The translations under genes and the position numbers were made by a program. Under the pieces are notes generated by a model that saw nothing but the letters and a program-made list of their open reading frames with translations, made no database searches and was not told the origin of the DNA. Shown here one piece after another: positions 52,664 through 62,354 of a stretch of 64,000 bases of DNA. The stretch is from JBBIRG01 sp964410965 (lineage in GTDB: Bacteria > CLD3 > SB21 > JBBIRG01), in NCBI GenBank assembly GCA_964410965.1, contig CAYPIY010000001.1, positions 434,001-498,000 on the forward strand, in the 5' to 3' direction. Every line of letters starts with the position of its first letter. Within the stretch, counting starts at the first letter, position 1.

Positions 52664-54085
52664 TCATATTTTCAAGCCCGATTTTTTCAGGTTGATTTTG
52701 TTCAGGGCGTCCAGAGCGGCATATTTGAATGACTCGGAATATGTAGGATAATTGAATATATTTTCCGTAAACATCTCGATCTTCCCGTTATGCTGCATGG
52801 CCATCTGGGCAATATGGATAATTTCTGTTGCCGCAGGTCCTATGATATGGGCGCCGAGGATCTCACGGGTCTCACCATGTACAATGAGCTTCAGGATTCC
52901 CGATGTATCACCGGAAATTTGCCCGCGGGGAAGTTCGGAATAATCCGATCGTCCCACGATATAACTCATTTTTTCCTCGGCCGCCTGCTCCTCGGTCAGA
53001 CCGATATAGGAAATCTCGGGGATGGTGTAAATGCCGAACGGAAACCGGTCCGGAAAATGCGATGTTTTCTTTTTGAGAGCGTGAAGCACCGCCAGTCGCC
53101 CCTGCGTGATCGAGGTAGCCGCAAGGCTCGGCCAGCCGATCACATCACCGACCGCGTAAATATTCGGTGAGGTTGTCTGGAAAAGTTCATTTACGGGAAT
53201 GTAGGTGTACTCATTCAGGGGAATCCCTACCTTGTCCAGCCCGAGCCCATCCGTGTTGGACTGGCGTCCGAGCGCAAACAATAACCGGTCACTGGACAGC
53301 GTCATTCCGTTATCCAGTGTGACGATGACCTCCCCGTTTTTTCTGGTGATTTGTCCAAAACCTGTGCCTGGAATGTACTGTACTTTCGAATAGGGAAAAT
53401 GCTTCTTCAGGTGCCCGGATATCTCCTCATCCAGGAATTTCAGAAGCCGGTCCCCCTTATCCAGCAGGATGACTTTCACTCCGAGCGCCGCAAAAATCGT
53501 GGCATATTCCGAACCGATCACTCCGCCCCCGACAATCGTTAAGGATCTGGGGATTTCGCGGAGATCAAGCAGGCTTTTCGAATCCAGTATGTACTCGTCG
53601 TCAAACACGATATCCGACGGACGCCGGGCCACCGAACCCGTCGCGACGATAATATAGCGGCCTTCAGCCGTCGTCTCATTTCCGCTATGATCGATGATCC
53701 TGATCCGGTTATGACTGATAAAGGACGCTTTGCCGCCGATCAGCCGGACATGGTTTTTCGCAAGCTGATTCCGGATGATCCGATGCTCCTGAAGACGCAC
53801 AAAATTAAGGCGTTCGCGGAGTTGGTCCATCGAAACGATCGGCGGGTCGGACCAGACATGCCGGTAAATCTGTTTCGGGTAGAAACCGGTAAGCTGTAAA
53901 ACCGCTTCCCTCAGGGTTTTGCTCGGAAATGTGCCCGTATTGATGCATACTCCTCCCACATCTTCCTCTTTTTCGATGATGATCACCTTTTTGCCATGCT
54001 GCGCCGCCTCTGTCGCCGCAGCAAATCCTGCCGGCCCTGAACCGATCACGATAAAATCAACCATTTCGGACTCAACGGCTGTCAT
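52664..54085 (-). CDS. sthA: Soluble pyridine nucleotide transhydrogenase-like flavoprotein
   Basis: This FAD enzyme of the pyridine nucleotide-disulfide family exchanges hydride between NADPH and NAD(+). The 473-aa chain has GSGPAG (15-20) for FAD, GGGVIGSEYATIFA for NAD(P), and YAVGDVIGWPSLA. The redox site reads GGVCINTGTFPSKTLRE: only C47 is present and the second cysteine position is T52. SthA proteins lack the disulfide, whereas dihydrolipoamide dehydrogenases have it. The CINTGT-PSKTLRE form is typical of SthA. Confidence 0.9.
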   Translation of the reverse strand: MTAVESEMVDFIVIGSGPAGFAAATEAAQHGKKVIIIEKEEDVGGVCINTGTFPSKTLREAVLQLTGFYPKQIYRHVWSDPPIVSMDQLRERLNFVRLQEHRIIRNQLAKNHVRLIGGKASFISHNRIRIIDHSGNETTAEGRYIIVATGSVARRPSDIVFDDEYILDSKSLLDLREIPRSLTIVGGGVIGSEYATIFAALGVKVILLDKGDRLLKFLDEEISGHLKKHFPYSKVQYIPGTGFGQITRKNGEVIVTLDNGMTLSSDRLLFALGRQSNTDGLGLDKVGIPLNEYTYIPVNELFQTTSPNIYAVGDVIGWPSLAATSITQGRLAVLHALKKKTSHFPDRFPFGIYTIPEISYIGLTEEQAAEEKMSYIVGRSDYSELPRGQISGDTSGILKLIVHGETREILGAHIIGPAATEIIHIAQMAMQHNGKIEMFTENIFNYPTYSESFKYAALDALNKINLKKSGLKI

Positions 54086-54273
54086 GGAATTATCTTTCTT
54101 TTTTCGTTTCCGGCTTTTGCGTGAATGTAATCCTTTTCACTTTTTTTTCCAAATATTTTCGTTTTTCCCGTCCGGGATGAACGACGGCTCTTCGCCAATT
54201 TTTCTTTGAATTATGAGTGTTAAACTTTATATTATGTTCAGCCATCCGGAAAACCTAAACGAGGTAAACCTCC

Positions 54274-55056
54274 ATGAAAGAAAACAAACCGGAAAAGAAG
54301 CTCGAATGGATTTTTTTCGGAATCCAACAGGTTTTAATTAACCCCGACAAACTGTCCTTTAATGTCTACCAGCACCTTCAGAGGTTTCTTCATGTACATG
54401 GCATCCAGCTCTCGTTCGAGGAAATTCTCGCCAGCCGGGAAGACCTGATTCTCGGTCATGATGACGAGGCCCCGTTCCTGACGATCGCTCGGATGTACCT
54501 GTCCAGGACCGATTATCAGGCATGGCACAGGCAGGTGCATGATTTTTACCGCGAACGGATGCTGAACGACCTGATCATCATTCCCGGCGTGGAAGATGCC
54601 CTCAGGCAGTTGTCGGTTCATTATTCACTTGGCCTGATCGCAGACCAGCCCCGGGACATCCTGGTGTATCTTGAAAAAAAGCGACTGCTCCCTCTTTTCC
54701 GGATCCATGCCATCAGCGGTATCGTAAAAACCAGCAAACCAAGAAAAAGAATGTTCGAATGGGCCGTCAACAAGGCGGGAAGCAGTTTCGAACGCTGCCT
54801 CATGGTCGGATACCGCCTGAATGAGGATATTATTCCCGCCCGTCAGCTCGACATGATGACTGTACAGGCGCGCTGGCCCATCACGCAAAAAGGATATCTG
54901 CCGAAAGCAAAGAAACCGGTTCAATACCTGAAATCCATGCAGCGCGCGGAAATGTGGTCGCTCGATTCCGGCCTTTCATCCGAATCACCGGATGAGATCG
55001 TCACATCGGCGGAGAAATTATTCCGCACCATCAGGAACATGGATTCCGGATTATGA
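54274..55056 (+). CDS. Degenerate HAD-like protein
   Basis: The 260-aa protein has the layout of HAD hydrolases: a helical cap (about 35-100), motif II region LGLIADQPRD, motif III Lys in TSKPRKRMFEWAV and motif IV region MVGYRLNEDIIPAR. The nucleophile motif DxDxT is replaced by IFFGIQQVL near residues 13-21, so the catalytic aspartate is missing and phosphatase activity is unlikely. It overlaps the SpoIIM-family gene by ATGA, so the two probably act together. GAGGT precedes the start. Confidence 0.78.
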   Translation: MKENKPEKKLEWIFFGIQQVLINPDKLSFNVYQHLQRFLHVHGIQLSFEEILASREDLILGHDDEAPFLTIARMYLSRTDYQAWHRQVHDFYRERMLNDLIIIPGVEDALRQLSVHYSLGLIADQPRDILVYLEKKRLLPLFRIHAISGIVKTSKPRKRMFEWAVNKAGSSFERCLMVGYRLNEDIIPARQLDMMTVQARWPITQKGYLPKAKKPVQYLKSMQRAEMWSLDSGLSSESPDEIVTSAEKLFRTIRNMDSGL

Positions 55057-56018
55057 AATTTGATGTCTTCATCCGAAGCAAAAAATCCGGCTGGTACCGG
55101 CTCGAATCGTTTGTCCATCAATACCAGAACTCAAAAAAAATAGACCCCCGTGATCTGGCGGAAATGGTCCGACTTTACCGGTCCTCATGTTCCGATTATG
55201 CCTACGCAAAGTCGAACTTCCCGTATGAACGTGTTGTGGTTGACCTTAACACGCTTATCGGCAGGGCGCATAAAATCATTTACGGGTCGAAACCGTTTTC
55301 TTTTAACATCGTTTTCCGGTTCATTCTGTTCGATTTTCCGGAGACATTCCGGCGGAACCTACGGTTTCCGGTCATCAGCGCTTTGATTTTCGTGACGGCC
55401 CTATTGCTTTCGTTTATCGGTTCGTTCAGTAACCCGGATCTTCCGAAACTGCTGATTGGAAGCCAATACGTGGACATGACACAGACGAATATACAAAAAA
55501 ATGACCCGTTCGCTGTGTACAAACAGGAAAACAGCCCTGTCATGTCCAGCTTCATCATGACCAACAACATTAAAGTCACTTTTTTTGCTTTCGGAATGGG
55601 CGTTTTCGCAGGGATAGGGACAATATACGTTTTATTCTATAACGGCCTGGTCATGGGCGTCTTCTTTTTCATTTTCTTTCAAAATCAACTGCTCCTGGAG
55701 TCCGTACTGACCGTAATGATGCACGGTACAATCGAACTGACCGGAATCTTCATCGCGGGCGGCGCGGGGTTGCTCATCGGCAAAGCACTCGTTTTCCCGG
55801 GAAGTTACACGCGCAGGGAAGCCCTGCAGATCCATGGTTTACTGGCCGTGAAACTGATTCTGGGAACCGCCGTACTGCTCGTCATCGCCGGAATCATAGA
55901 GGGTTTTGTCACGCGTATTGAAATGTCCGCGGCGATGAAAGGGCTTTTTGTTCTAGCTAATGTATTGTTCCTCGCCGCCTATCTTGGATTTTCGGGCCGA
56001 CTGGGACGTATCCTCTGA
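55053..56018 (+). CDS. SpoIIM-family (DUF95) membrane protein
   Basis: The 321-aa protein has a cytoplasmic N-terminal region of about 100 residues followed by five or six membrane helices. It includes the family segments FAFGMGVFAGIGTIYVLFYN and MMHGTIELTGIFIAGGAGL. SpoIIM acts in the engulfment complex of endospore formers, but this broader family is widespread in non-sporulating bacteria with unknown role. In this window it is coupled to a degenerate HAD protein rather than to the MoxR/RDD genes often seen beside it. Confidence 0.88.
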   Translation: MKFDVFIRSKKSGWYRLESFVHQYQNSKKIDPRDLAEMVRLYRSSCSDYAYAKSNFPYERVVVDLNTLIGRAHKIIYGSKPFSFNIVFRFILFDFPETFRRNLRFPVISALIFVTALLLSFIGSFSNPDLPKLLIGSQYVDMTQTNIQKNDPFAVYKQENSPVMSSFIMTNNIKVTFFAFGMGVFAGIGTIYVLFYNGLVMGVFFFIFFQNQLLLESVLTVMMHGTIELTGIFIAGGAGLLIGKALVFPGSYTRREALQIHGLLAVKLILGTAVLLVIAGIIEGFVTRIEMSAAMKGLFVLANVLFLAAYLGFSGRLGRIL

Positions 56019-56023
56019 TCAGA

Positions 56024-57214
56024 TCATGGAAGGTTGTCCACCCGGCTTTCCAGAACATCCTGTAAGTCCCCTGATATGACAGACATAAAATCGAATCCGG
56101 TTGCTTCTTCGATTTCATCAACGGATACGCGGTACGTCCGCCAGTCACTGTAGGCTATGCTTTTCTGATTGGGTAAAATCACGGATATGATTCTTGTATT
56201 GGCGTTGATGCCCCGCGTACCGATACCGGGGACATCCATGACCACAATGATTTTCCATGTATGGGCGGGAACATTAATCCGTCCGTTGGAAATGAAACCC
56301 TCCGAGCCGTACCCGCCTGAAATCACATACAATTCCCTGCCCTGCGATACCAGGGTTCGACAATAGCTTTCCAGGTCTGCCCAGGGCCCCTGATTGTTTT
56401 CAGGCGCCTGCGGAATCATATTCGTCATAAGGAATGTAGATGAATTATCATACTTGGTGAGCGTCCTGTCTCCCGAAGGACACATGTGCCCGCGATCATA
56501 GCCTGAACCGCTGTATTCATTCTGATTGACCACCTTCCAGCCGGACGGCAGATCCGGATCTGCACGAAAATCATCCTGACGGGTAACCGAACCCAGCCAT
56601 GAGCTGTTTAGCTGCCAGCTCACCCAGTTGCAGGTGCCCAGCGCATTATTATACGACAGCGCGTACTGGGGCCTGACCATCAGGAAATTCTCCGGCATAT
56701 TCACATTGTTTTCAGCCTGGCTGGGATTCCCTGTGATCATATGAACGCTGTAAACACCCGCTGCCGTATCCGACAGCGCCATCGTCAGTAAATAGGGCTG
56801 CCTGGCATCGAAAGAGCCGCCCTCGCCCCAGATCTTTACGAATACATGCCCCGCAGCAGTCAGTTTCATATCTATCCATTCGGTCTGGCCCGCGGGTTTA
56901 GCCGATCGACTGAGAATCATCCGGGATTGGCTGATAAGTTCAATATCATAATTCCGTAATGAGGGTACAGATAACGAAACGGTAATGATCCGGGCCGAAT
57001 CGACGACGATCCTGTAATAGTCAGTATCTAAGGGGGTTTCAACGAACGCCTGTATCGATGCCGTAGCCGATTCGATGATCTGGGCCGTATCGAAAGTATC
57101 ATTTCCGTCAACCGAATCGTCCGGTTCAATGAGTTCGGCGCATCCGGATAGGATCCCTGAAATCAATGCGACCAGAACCCATGGTTGAATGAAAGAACCC
57201 GTACTTTTTTTCAT
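56024..57214 (-). CDS. Exported DNA/RNA non-specific endonuclease (lipoprotein)
   Basis: The 396-aa protein has a lipobox at LSGC (C25). Residues about 35-150 resemble a bacterial pre-peptidase C-terminal beta domain (DTDYYRIVVDSARIITVSLS). The C-terminal 230 residues form a beta-beta-alpha metal nuclease with the NUC1 signature SGYDRGHMCPSGDR and the second motif FLMTNMIPQAPENNQGPW. It would degrade extracellular or periplasmic nucleic acid, for nutrition or competition. The stop is five bases from the convergent SpoIIM gene, without a clear terminator. Confidence 0.92.
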   Translation of the reverse strand: MKKSTGSFIQPWVLVALISGILSGCAELIEPDDSVDGNDTFDTAQIIESATASIQAFVETPLDTDYYRIVVDSARIITVSLSVPSLRNYDIELISQSRMILSRSAKPAGQTEWIDMKLTAAGHVFVKIWGEGGSFDARQPYLLTMALSDTAAGVYSVHMITGNPSQAENNVNMPENFLMVRPQYALSYNNALGTCNWVSWQLNSSWLGSVTRQDDFRADPDLPSGWKVVNQNEYSGSGYDRGHMCPSGDRTLTKYDNSSTFLMTNMIPQAPENNQGPWADLESYCRTLVSQGRELYVISGGYGSEGFISNGRINVPAHTWKIIVVMDVPGIGTRGINANTRIISVILPNQKSIAYSDWRTYRVSVDEIEEATGFDFMSVISGDLQDVLESRVDNLP

Positions 57215-57413
57215 GATCCTCTTTCCATGAATATCATGTCCGGTAAATTAAATAAAAAAGCAGTTAAAGTAAATTAATTATTTTCCGCAGAGGCCGAAAT
57301 TAAGCATAATACGTAACATTCGTTTTTACAAAAATGATCTGAAAATTATCTTTATCTTTGATTGATTTCATGCCCTGAAATATTTATATTGCTTCAAATT
57401 TTCAGGAGAAAAT

Positions 57414-59183
57414 ATGCTTAACAAGATCATCCTTCTCATTATGTTCGGATTAACCTTCACGGATTTCTCTTCAGGTCAATCCCTGTTTCTTGGCAAAAAA
57501 TCCATGATCATTCTTAACACAAGGGACACTGCGTCATTCACTGGAATAAAAAAAATCATTACAGAAAATGAAGGGCACATGATACATGGCTTTGCGCCCA
57601 GAATTTGGCAGGGTTATCTCACGGAAAAAGCGAAGACCGAGATTGAAAAGACCGGATGGGTCAGCCACATTGTGAACGGACATTTCGACCCGAATACAGC
57701 GGGCCTCAAGAAAAAAGATCAGTTCATCATCAACTCTTGGAACAAATGGTTCATTCAAAGCCTGGCTATGCGCGGCGAGGATGACCGTGCCGGAAACAAG
57801 GATAAACCCGTCGGAAAAGCCGACCGGAATGAAACCAGCGAATACATGATCGGAAGCGTGTCTGTCGGTGTCGTTTTTATCGAAAGTGACGGAACCCTTG
57901 ATAAAAAAACCGAATCCTGGACCCAGGAGGACAAGGAGGACGTTTTTCATCAGATCCAGAAAGGCCTGGAATGGTGGACCGAAAAAGGCGGATACAGGGC
58001 CAGTCTGACATGGACCTATGAATTCAAAACCGTCAGGACCAAGTACGAACCGATACAGCATTCTTCAGATGACGCTGATGAATGGACAAAAGATGTTTCC
58101 GTGAAACTGGGCTACGGCGGCGGAAACATATACGACATCAACCGAAACTACGCCAACGCGTTGCGGGATAAGAACCAGACCAACTGGGCATTTGTCATTT
58201 TTGTGGTACCCGCGACCAATGACGAGGACGGTGACTGGAAAGGAAACGGAGCGGTTGCCTGGGCGAATTTGGGCGGTCCGCTGATGGTCATCAATAACCG
58301 CTGTGCAAACTGGGGTGAAACCAAAGTATGGGAAGTCGTCACCCATGAAACCGGACACATTTTCAACGCGCTCGATGAATACAAAGGAGCTTCCAACGGA
58401 AATGAACGACACGGACTTCTGAATGTCATTAACGGAAACGCCGAGGAAGGCGGAATTGTAAAGAAAAAATGCATCATGAAAGCAAATGACGTTCAGCTCT
58501 GCGAATTCTCAGCCGGGCAAATCGGCTGGGTCGACGACAATTATGACGGAATTTTTGAGGTGGATTATCTTAACCTATCAAAAAATTTCAACCGGGCTCT
58601 GGCAAAAAAGGAAGCGGAATTTTTTAAAAATTCAGGCCAGCAGGTAAAGATCGAATTTGTTGACCCGTATGTCGGGAAAAACAAAAAATTTTACACGGAG
58701 GATTTTACCAGGAATACGCGGTCCTGGAAGGAAGACAAAAGCACAGTTGTCAGGAACGGATATTACCTTGTTGACGGAAATTCGGAGATGCCCGTATGGC
58801 TGCCCGATGTGTACAACGATTTCACATTGACGCTACAGACAAAATGGACAGGCGGTGACGTTTCCATGGGCTTCAGCCTGGACGTATCGTCATCTCCTCT
58901 GGGAAAAGTGTATTCGCTCGCAATTACGGGAGACGGCTATGAAGCCCACAACGAGGCGCTGAGCGGAGAGGCTTTTTCAAGAAATTATATGCCTCATAAG
59001 GCCATTAAACTAAAGGACTGGAACACGGTTAAAATCGAATGCAAAAACAACCTCATCAGTTTTTATGTCAACAACCAGAGAATCGCATCCTTTAAGGATA
59101 ACAACGCAATCGACCGTTCCATCGGCATCTACGTCGATGCAAATACCACAGCGGCATTCGATAACCTGATTATTTCTAAATAA
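57414..59183 (+). CDS. Exported zinc metalloprotease with C-terminal beta-sandwich domain
   Basis: The 589-aa protein has a signal peptide (ILLIMFGLTFTDFSSGQ). The catalytic motif is HETGH at residues 311-315 (VVTHETGHIFNALDEY), with a conserved-looking glutamate six residues on. The C-terminal 160 residues (EDFTRNTRSWKED, YVNNQRIASFKD, FDNLIISK) form a jelly-roll of the 3-keto-disaccharide-hydrolase/LamG type that may bind polysaccharide. No sorting domain is seen. The protease family cannot be named precisely. Confidence 0.82.
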   Translation: MLNKIILLIMFGLTFTDFSSGQSLFLGKKSMIILNTRDTASFTGIKKIITENEGHMIHGFAPRIWQGYLTEKAKTEIEKTGWVSHIVNGHFDPNTAGLKKKDQFIINSWNKWFIQSLAMRGEDDRAGNKDKPVGKADRNETSEYMIGSVSVGVVFIESDGTLDKKTESWTQEDKEDVFHQIQKGLEWWTEKGGYRASLTWTYEFKTVRTKYEPIQHSSDDADEWTKDVSVKLGYGGGNIYDINRNYANALRDKNQTNWAFVIFVVPATNDEDGDWKGNGAVAWANLGGPLMVINNRCANWGETKVWEVVTHETGHIFNALDEYKGASNGNERHGLLNVINGNAEEGGIVKKKCIMKANDVQLCEFSAGQIGWVDDNYDGIFEVDYLNLSKNFNRALAKKEAEFFKNSGQQVKIEFVDPYVGKNKKFYTEDFTRNTRSWKEDKSTVVRNGYYLVDGNSEMPVWLPDVYNDFTLTLQTKWTGGDVSMGFSLDVSSSPLGKVYSLAITGDGYEAHNEALSGEAFSRNYMPHKAIKLKDWNTVKIECKNNLISFYVNNQRIASFKDNNAIDRSIGIYVDANTTAAFDNLIISK

Positions 59184-60197
59184 CAGCATTCTTCAGCTGT
59201 AACGGCCTGGAATGTTCGCTGATCCTTCACCTGCGGTTCGGCACATTCCGGGTTTCAATAGGCGATTCCATTCAACAACAGAATCAATATGGATATCATG
59301 AATCCTGCAATCCTGATTTTTTCCTTGTAAGCAGGTATCAGCGACCACATGACCGGAATATACACAAACCAGATAAACAGTACCTGATAAATAAGATTCA
59401 GAAGGAACAGGAGTTTGACTTCAGCGTGACAATCACCGGTGATTTCACGGGTTAACTCATTCAAATCCAGTCGCCCAGGCTTGTGAAAGTGACATCGGTA
59501 AACGCGAATACGACATTAAAGCCGGAGTTCAGCAGAAACGAGCATAATCCATTCATATTCCGGGCATCCGCTCTCCCGGCCGGGAGCTGGTCAGAACTCA
59601 TCCCCCAACCGATGAGGAACGGAGTCAAGGGCATCAGCAGAACCACCTAGAGCATAAGTTCGCCGTTTCCCTTGTACACACCGGCGACTGCGGAGAAAAA
59701 CACCATAAGTCCAAACGGGATATATATAAAAACGAATACATGCCCGAGTTTCAGCCAGAAAAGCAGGTTCGGAATTTTTGCATCAAGTTCTTTCTGGTTC
59801 ACCAGTAACAGCGGACATCGGTGACAAAGCCGAATCTGGAAGGTATACAGAAAAAAAACTAAAACAGAATCATCAGCAATGCATCTACATTGCCTTTCCG
59901 GAAAAAATCTTTGTATACAGAGATCACCCGGAAATCGGCGGCTATGAAAAGAAGATCAGAGGCAAAAGGAACTTATTACAACCTATGAAAATTTTCATGA
60001 AACCTGCGTTAATTTACTTTCATAATAATATATTCTGTTTTGTATTATTATCAATTGCCCGGCAACGGCCGCATAAAAAAGTCGAATCCGGTGACCTGAA
60101 AAAATATCATTTCTGAAAATTTATTTGCGATTTCCTTTAATTGATTGTAATTTATTCCGCTTTTGGAACCGATACAATCATTATGGAGTTTCCTACA
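59184..60197. other. Low gene-density region before the mutase operon
   Basis: This 1-kb interval contains the decayed membrane gene (59255-59802). A plus-strand open frame at 59778-60116 has a composition unlike neighbouring proteins and I do not regard it as a gene. The last 200 bp are AT-rich and should hold the promoter for the mutase genes. Confidence 0.5.
59255..59802 (-). pseudogene. Decayed small membrane protein gene
   Basis: Three minus-strand fragments with membrane-helix character abut: one from a GTG at 59802 (LGHVFVFIYIPFGLMVFFSA) is stopped by a TAG at about 59648; the same frame reopens to VVLLMPLTPFLIGWG and ends at TGA 59461; the next frame continues at a TTG with LLFLLNLIYQVLFIWF up to 59255. 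One in-frame stop plus one frame change explains the set as a single broken gene of about 180 codons. Two small overlapping membrane proteins (TTGA overlap) are the alternative. Confidence 0.5.
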
Positions 60198-62354
60198 ATG
60201 GCTGGACAAGAAATTCTTCCGGACAAAGACCTTCATCTGAAGGAATTGTTTTCACCGCCAACTTATGAAGACTGGCGAAAAGTAGTCGAAAACGACCTGA
60301 AGGGCGTTCCCTTTGAAAAAAAATTAGTATCAAAAACATATGAGGGTATCGACCTTCAGCCGATTTACACCTCCGCCGGTTCAGATGGAAAAAAAACAGA
60401 TTCTTCCTGGCCCGGCATGTTGCCCTTTCGCAGGGGCTCCCGGGTAACCGGTTATTTGTGCCATCCCTGGCTTGTTTGCCAGGACCTGCCCTATGGACTG
60501 GCCGAGGAATACAATGAAGCGCTCCGTCATGATCTTCAACGTGGGATGAACTGTATTTTTCTTCCGCTGGACTATCCGACACAAATGGGAATGGATGCGG
60601 ATTACGCAAGGCCCGGTGAGGTCGGAAACAATGGCGTATCCATATCCGGGCTTAACAGCATCGCCCGCGCCCTTAAGGAAGTTGACCTGAAGCGACACCC
60701 GGTTTTCATAGAAGCGGGTTTTTCCGGCATGCCCTTCCTGATCCTGCTGAAAGCCTTCTGTGAAAAGAACAACTTTGATTTCAAATCCCTGTCGGGCGGA
60801 TGCATCTCTGACCCGCTTGGCTTTCTGGCCGGACATGGCCAGTTACCTGCGGACATGAAAACTGTGTTCGATGAAGTGTTTTTTTCAACCGATTGGGTCA
60901 GCCGCAACGGGTCAGAACTCCGCACAATCGGGGTAAGCGGGCTGCCCTATCATAACGCCGGGGCTTCCGCTGTACAGGAACTCACCGCAGTTATGGCTAC
61001 CGCCGTGGAATACATCCATCAGCTGACAAGCCGGGGTTTAAAGACCGCTGACCTATTCCGGCGGATACGGCTTGCATTCGGAACCGGATCCTTTTATTTC
61101 ATGGAAATCGCCAAACTCCGCGCCGCAAGGATATTGTGGACAAAAATAGCCGAATCATTTTCCGTTTCGCCCGAAGAAACAGGGGTTTTCATTCACTCGG
61201 AAACTTCCTCGTACAACCAGACTGTATACGACCCCTACGTCAATGTCCTGCGCACGACGACAGAAGCATTTTCGGCCGTGATCGGCGGAGCCGACAGCAT
61301 TTGCGTGCAGCCTTTCGATGCCGTATTCAGCCTTCCTGACGAGTTTTCAAGGAGGCTAGCCCGCAATACTCAAACGATCCTGAATGAGGAGACCCACCTG
61401 CGCGAACTGATCGACCCCGCCGGGGGTTCGTATTTTATCGAATCACTGACCGAATCCGTTGCTGACGCCGCCTGGACCCTTTTTCAGGCCATTGAAAAGC
61501 AGGGAGGCATGGCCCAATCACTCGTCAGCGGCGCTTTTCAGGATGAAATCAGAAAAACCGCTGAACAGCGGCAGACAGATTATCACAGACGAAAATCGGT
61601 TCTTGTCGGAACGAATTTATACACAAACCCTAAAGAGGACATGATCCGGCCGCGTGTGCCGGATTATGAACAGATCTACAAGAAACGCAGAGAATACCTC
61701 CAGAAATACCGTGTATCAGGAAATCAGGCCTCGAATGCGGCCGTGCTCCAGAAGCTGGAACAGATCACCAACCTGCACTCTGAGGAAATCATCAATCTTG
61801 GGATTGAAGCGGTGCTCGCAGGCGCAACTCTTGGTGAAATTTCCAAGGCTCTGCGCTCACAGGCCGGGGAACCTGTAAGGATCATGCCGGTAGAAAGCCG
61901 CCGGGCATCGGTATTATTTGAACAACTGCGCAAGGCTTCCGAGAATCACCTGCAAACCAAGGGTTACCGACCCTCGGTTTTTCTCGCAACGATGGGCCCT
62001 CTTTCACAGTACAAGGCACGCGCCGATTTTTCCAAGGGCTTTTTTGAAACAGGCGGATTCGATGTAATCTACCCGTCGGGTTTTGCCACCCCCGCCGATG
62101 CCGTCAGCAGCGCTATTGAATCCGGATCCAGAGTGATTGTCATTTGTTCGACGGATGATACGTATCCCGAACTGGTTCCACCCCTGGTCAAAGAAATTAA
62201 AACCAAAATCAAAGATGCCGTAGTCATACTCGCGGGTTATCCAAAAGATCAGATTGAACAACACAAGCAGTCCGGCGTGGATAATTTTATTTATCTCGGA
62301 GCCGATGTGGTCCAGATCCTGTCCTCCGTCCAATTTAAAACAGGAGTGAAATAA
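60198..62354 (+). CDS. mutA: Methylmalonyl-CoA mutase small (alpha-like) subunit
   Basis: This is the smaller subunit of the heterodimeric B12-dependent mutase that interconverts methylmalonyl-CoA and succinyl-CoA. I start it at 60198 (MAGQEILPDKDLHLKE), with GGAG ten bases before; the frame opens at 60141. The TIM-barrel half includes YEDWRKVVENDLKGVPFEKK, RAARILWTKIAESF and HSETSSYNQTVYDPYVN-like segments. The C-terminal half keeps the flavodoxin-like domain but lacks the DxHxxG cobalamin motif, as expected for the non-catalytic subunit. The stop overlaps the next start (TAATG). Confidence 0.94.
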   Translation: MAGQEILPDKDLHLKELFSPPTYEDWRKVVENDLKGVPFEKKLVSKTYEGIDLQPIYTSAGSDGKKTDSSWPGMLPFRRGSRVTGYLCHPWLVCQDLPYGLAEEYNEALRHDLQRGMNCIFLPLDYPTQMGMDADYARPGEVGNNGVSISGLNSIARALKEVDLKRHPVFIEAGFSGMPFLILLKAFCEKNNFDFKSLSGGCISDPLGFLAGHGQLPADMKTVFDEVFFSTDWVSRNGSELRTIGVSGLPYHNAGASAVQELTAVMATAVEYIHQLTSRGLKTADLFRRIRLAFGTGSFYFMEIAKLRAARILWTKIAESFSVSPEETGVFIHSETSSYNQTVYDPYVNVLRTTTEAFSAVIGGADSICVQPFDAVFSLPDEFSRRLARNTQTILNEETHLRELIDPAGGSYFIESLTESVADAAWTLFQAIEKQGGMAQSLVSGAFQDEIRKTAEQRQTDYHRRKSVLVGTNLYTNPKEDMIRPRVPDYEQIYKKRREYLQKYRVSGNQASNAAVLQKLEQITNLHSEEIINLGIEAVLAGATLGEISKALRSQAGEPVRIMPVESRRASVLFEQLRKASENHLQTKGYRPSVFLATMGPLSQYKARADFSKGFFETGGFDVIYPSGFATPADAVSSAIESGSRVIVICSTDDTYPELVPPLVKEIKTKIKDAVVILAGYPKDQIEQHKQSGVDNFIYLGADVVQILSSVQFKTGVK

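Noticed and set aside
52664..54085. Dihydrolipoamide dehydrogenase
   Set aside because: The second redox cysteine is replaced by threonine and there are no 2-oxoacid dehydrogenase genes nearby; SthA fits better.
59778..60116. 112-aa plus-strand frame before the mutase genes
   Set aside because: It overlaps the decayed membrane gene on the other strand, has no good ribosome-binding site, and its composition is unlike a real protein.
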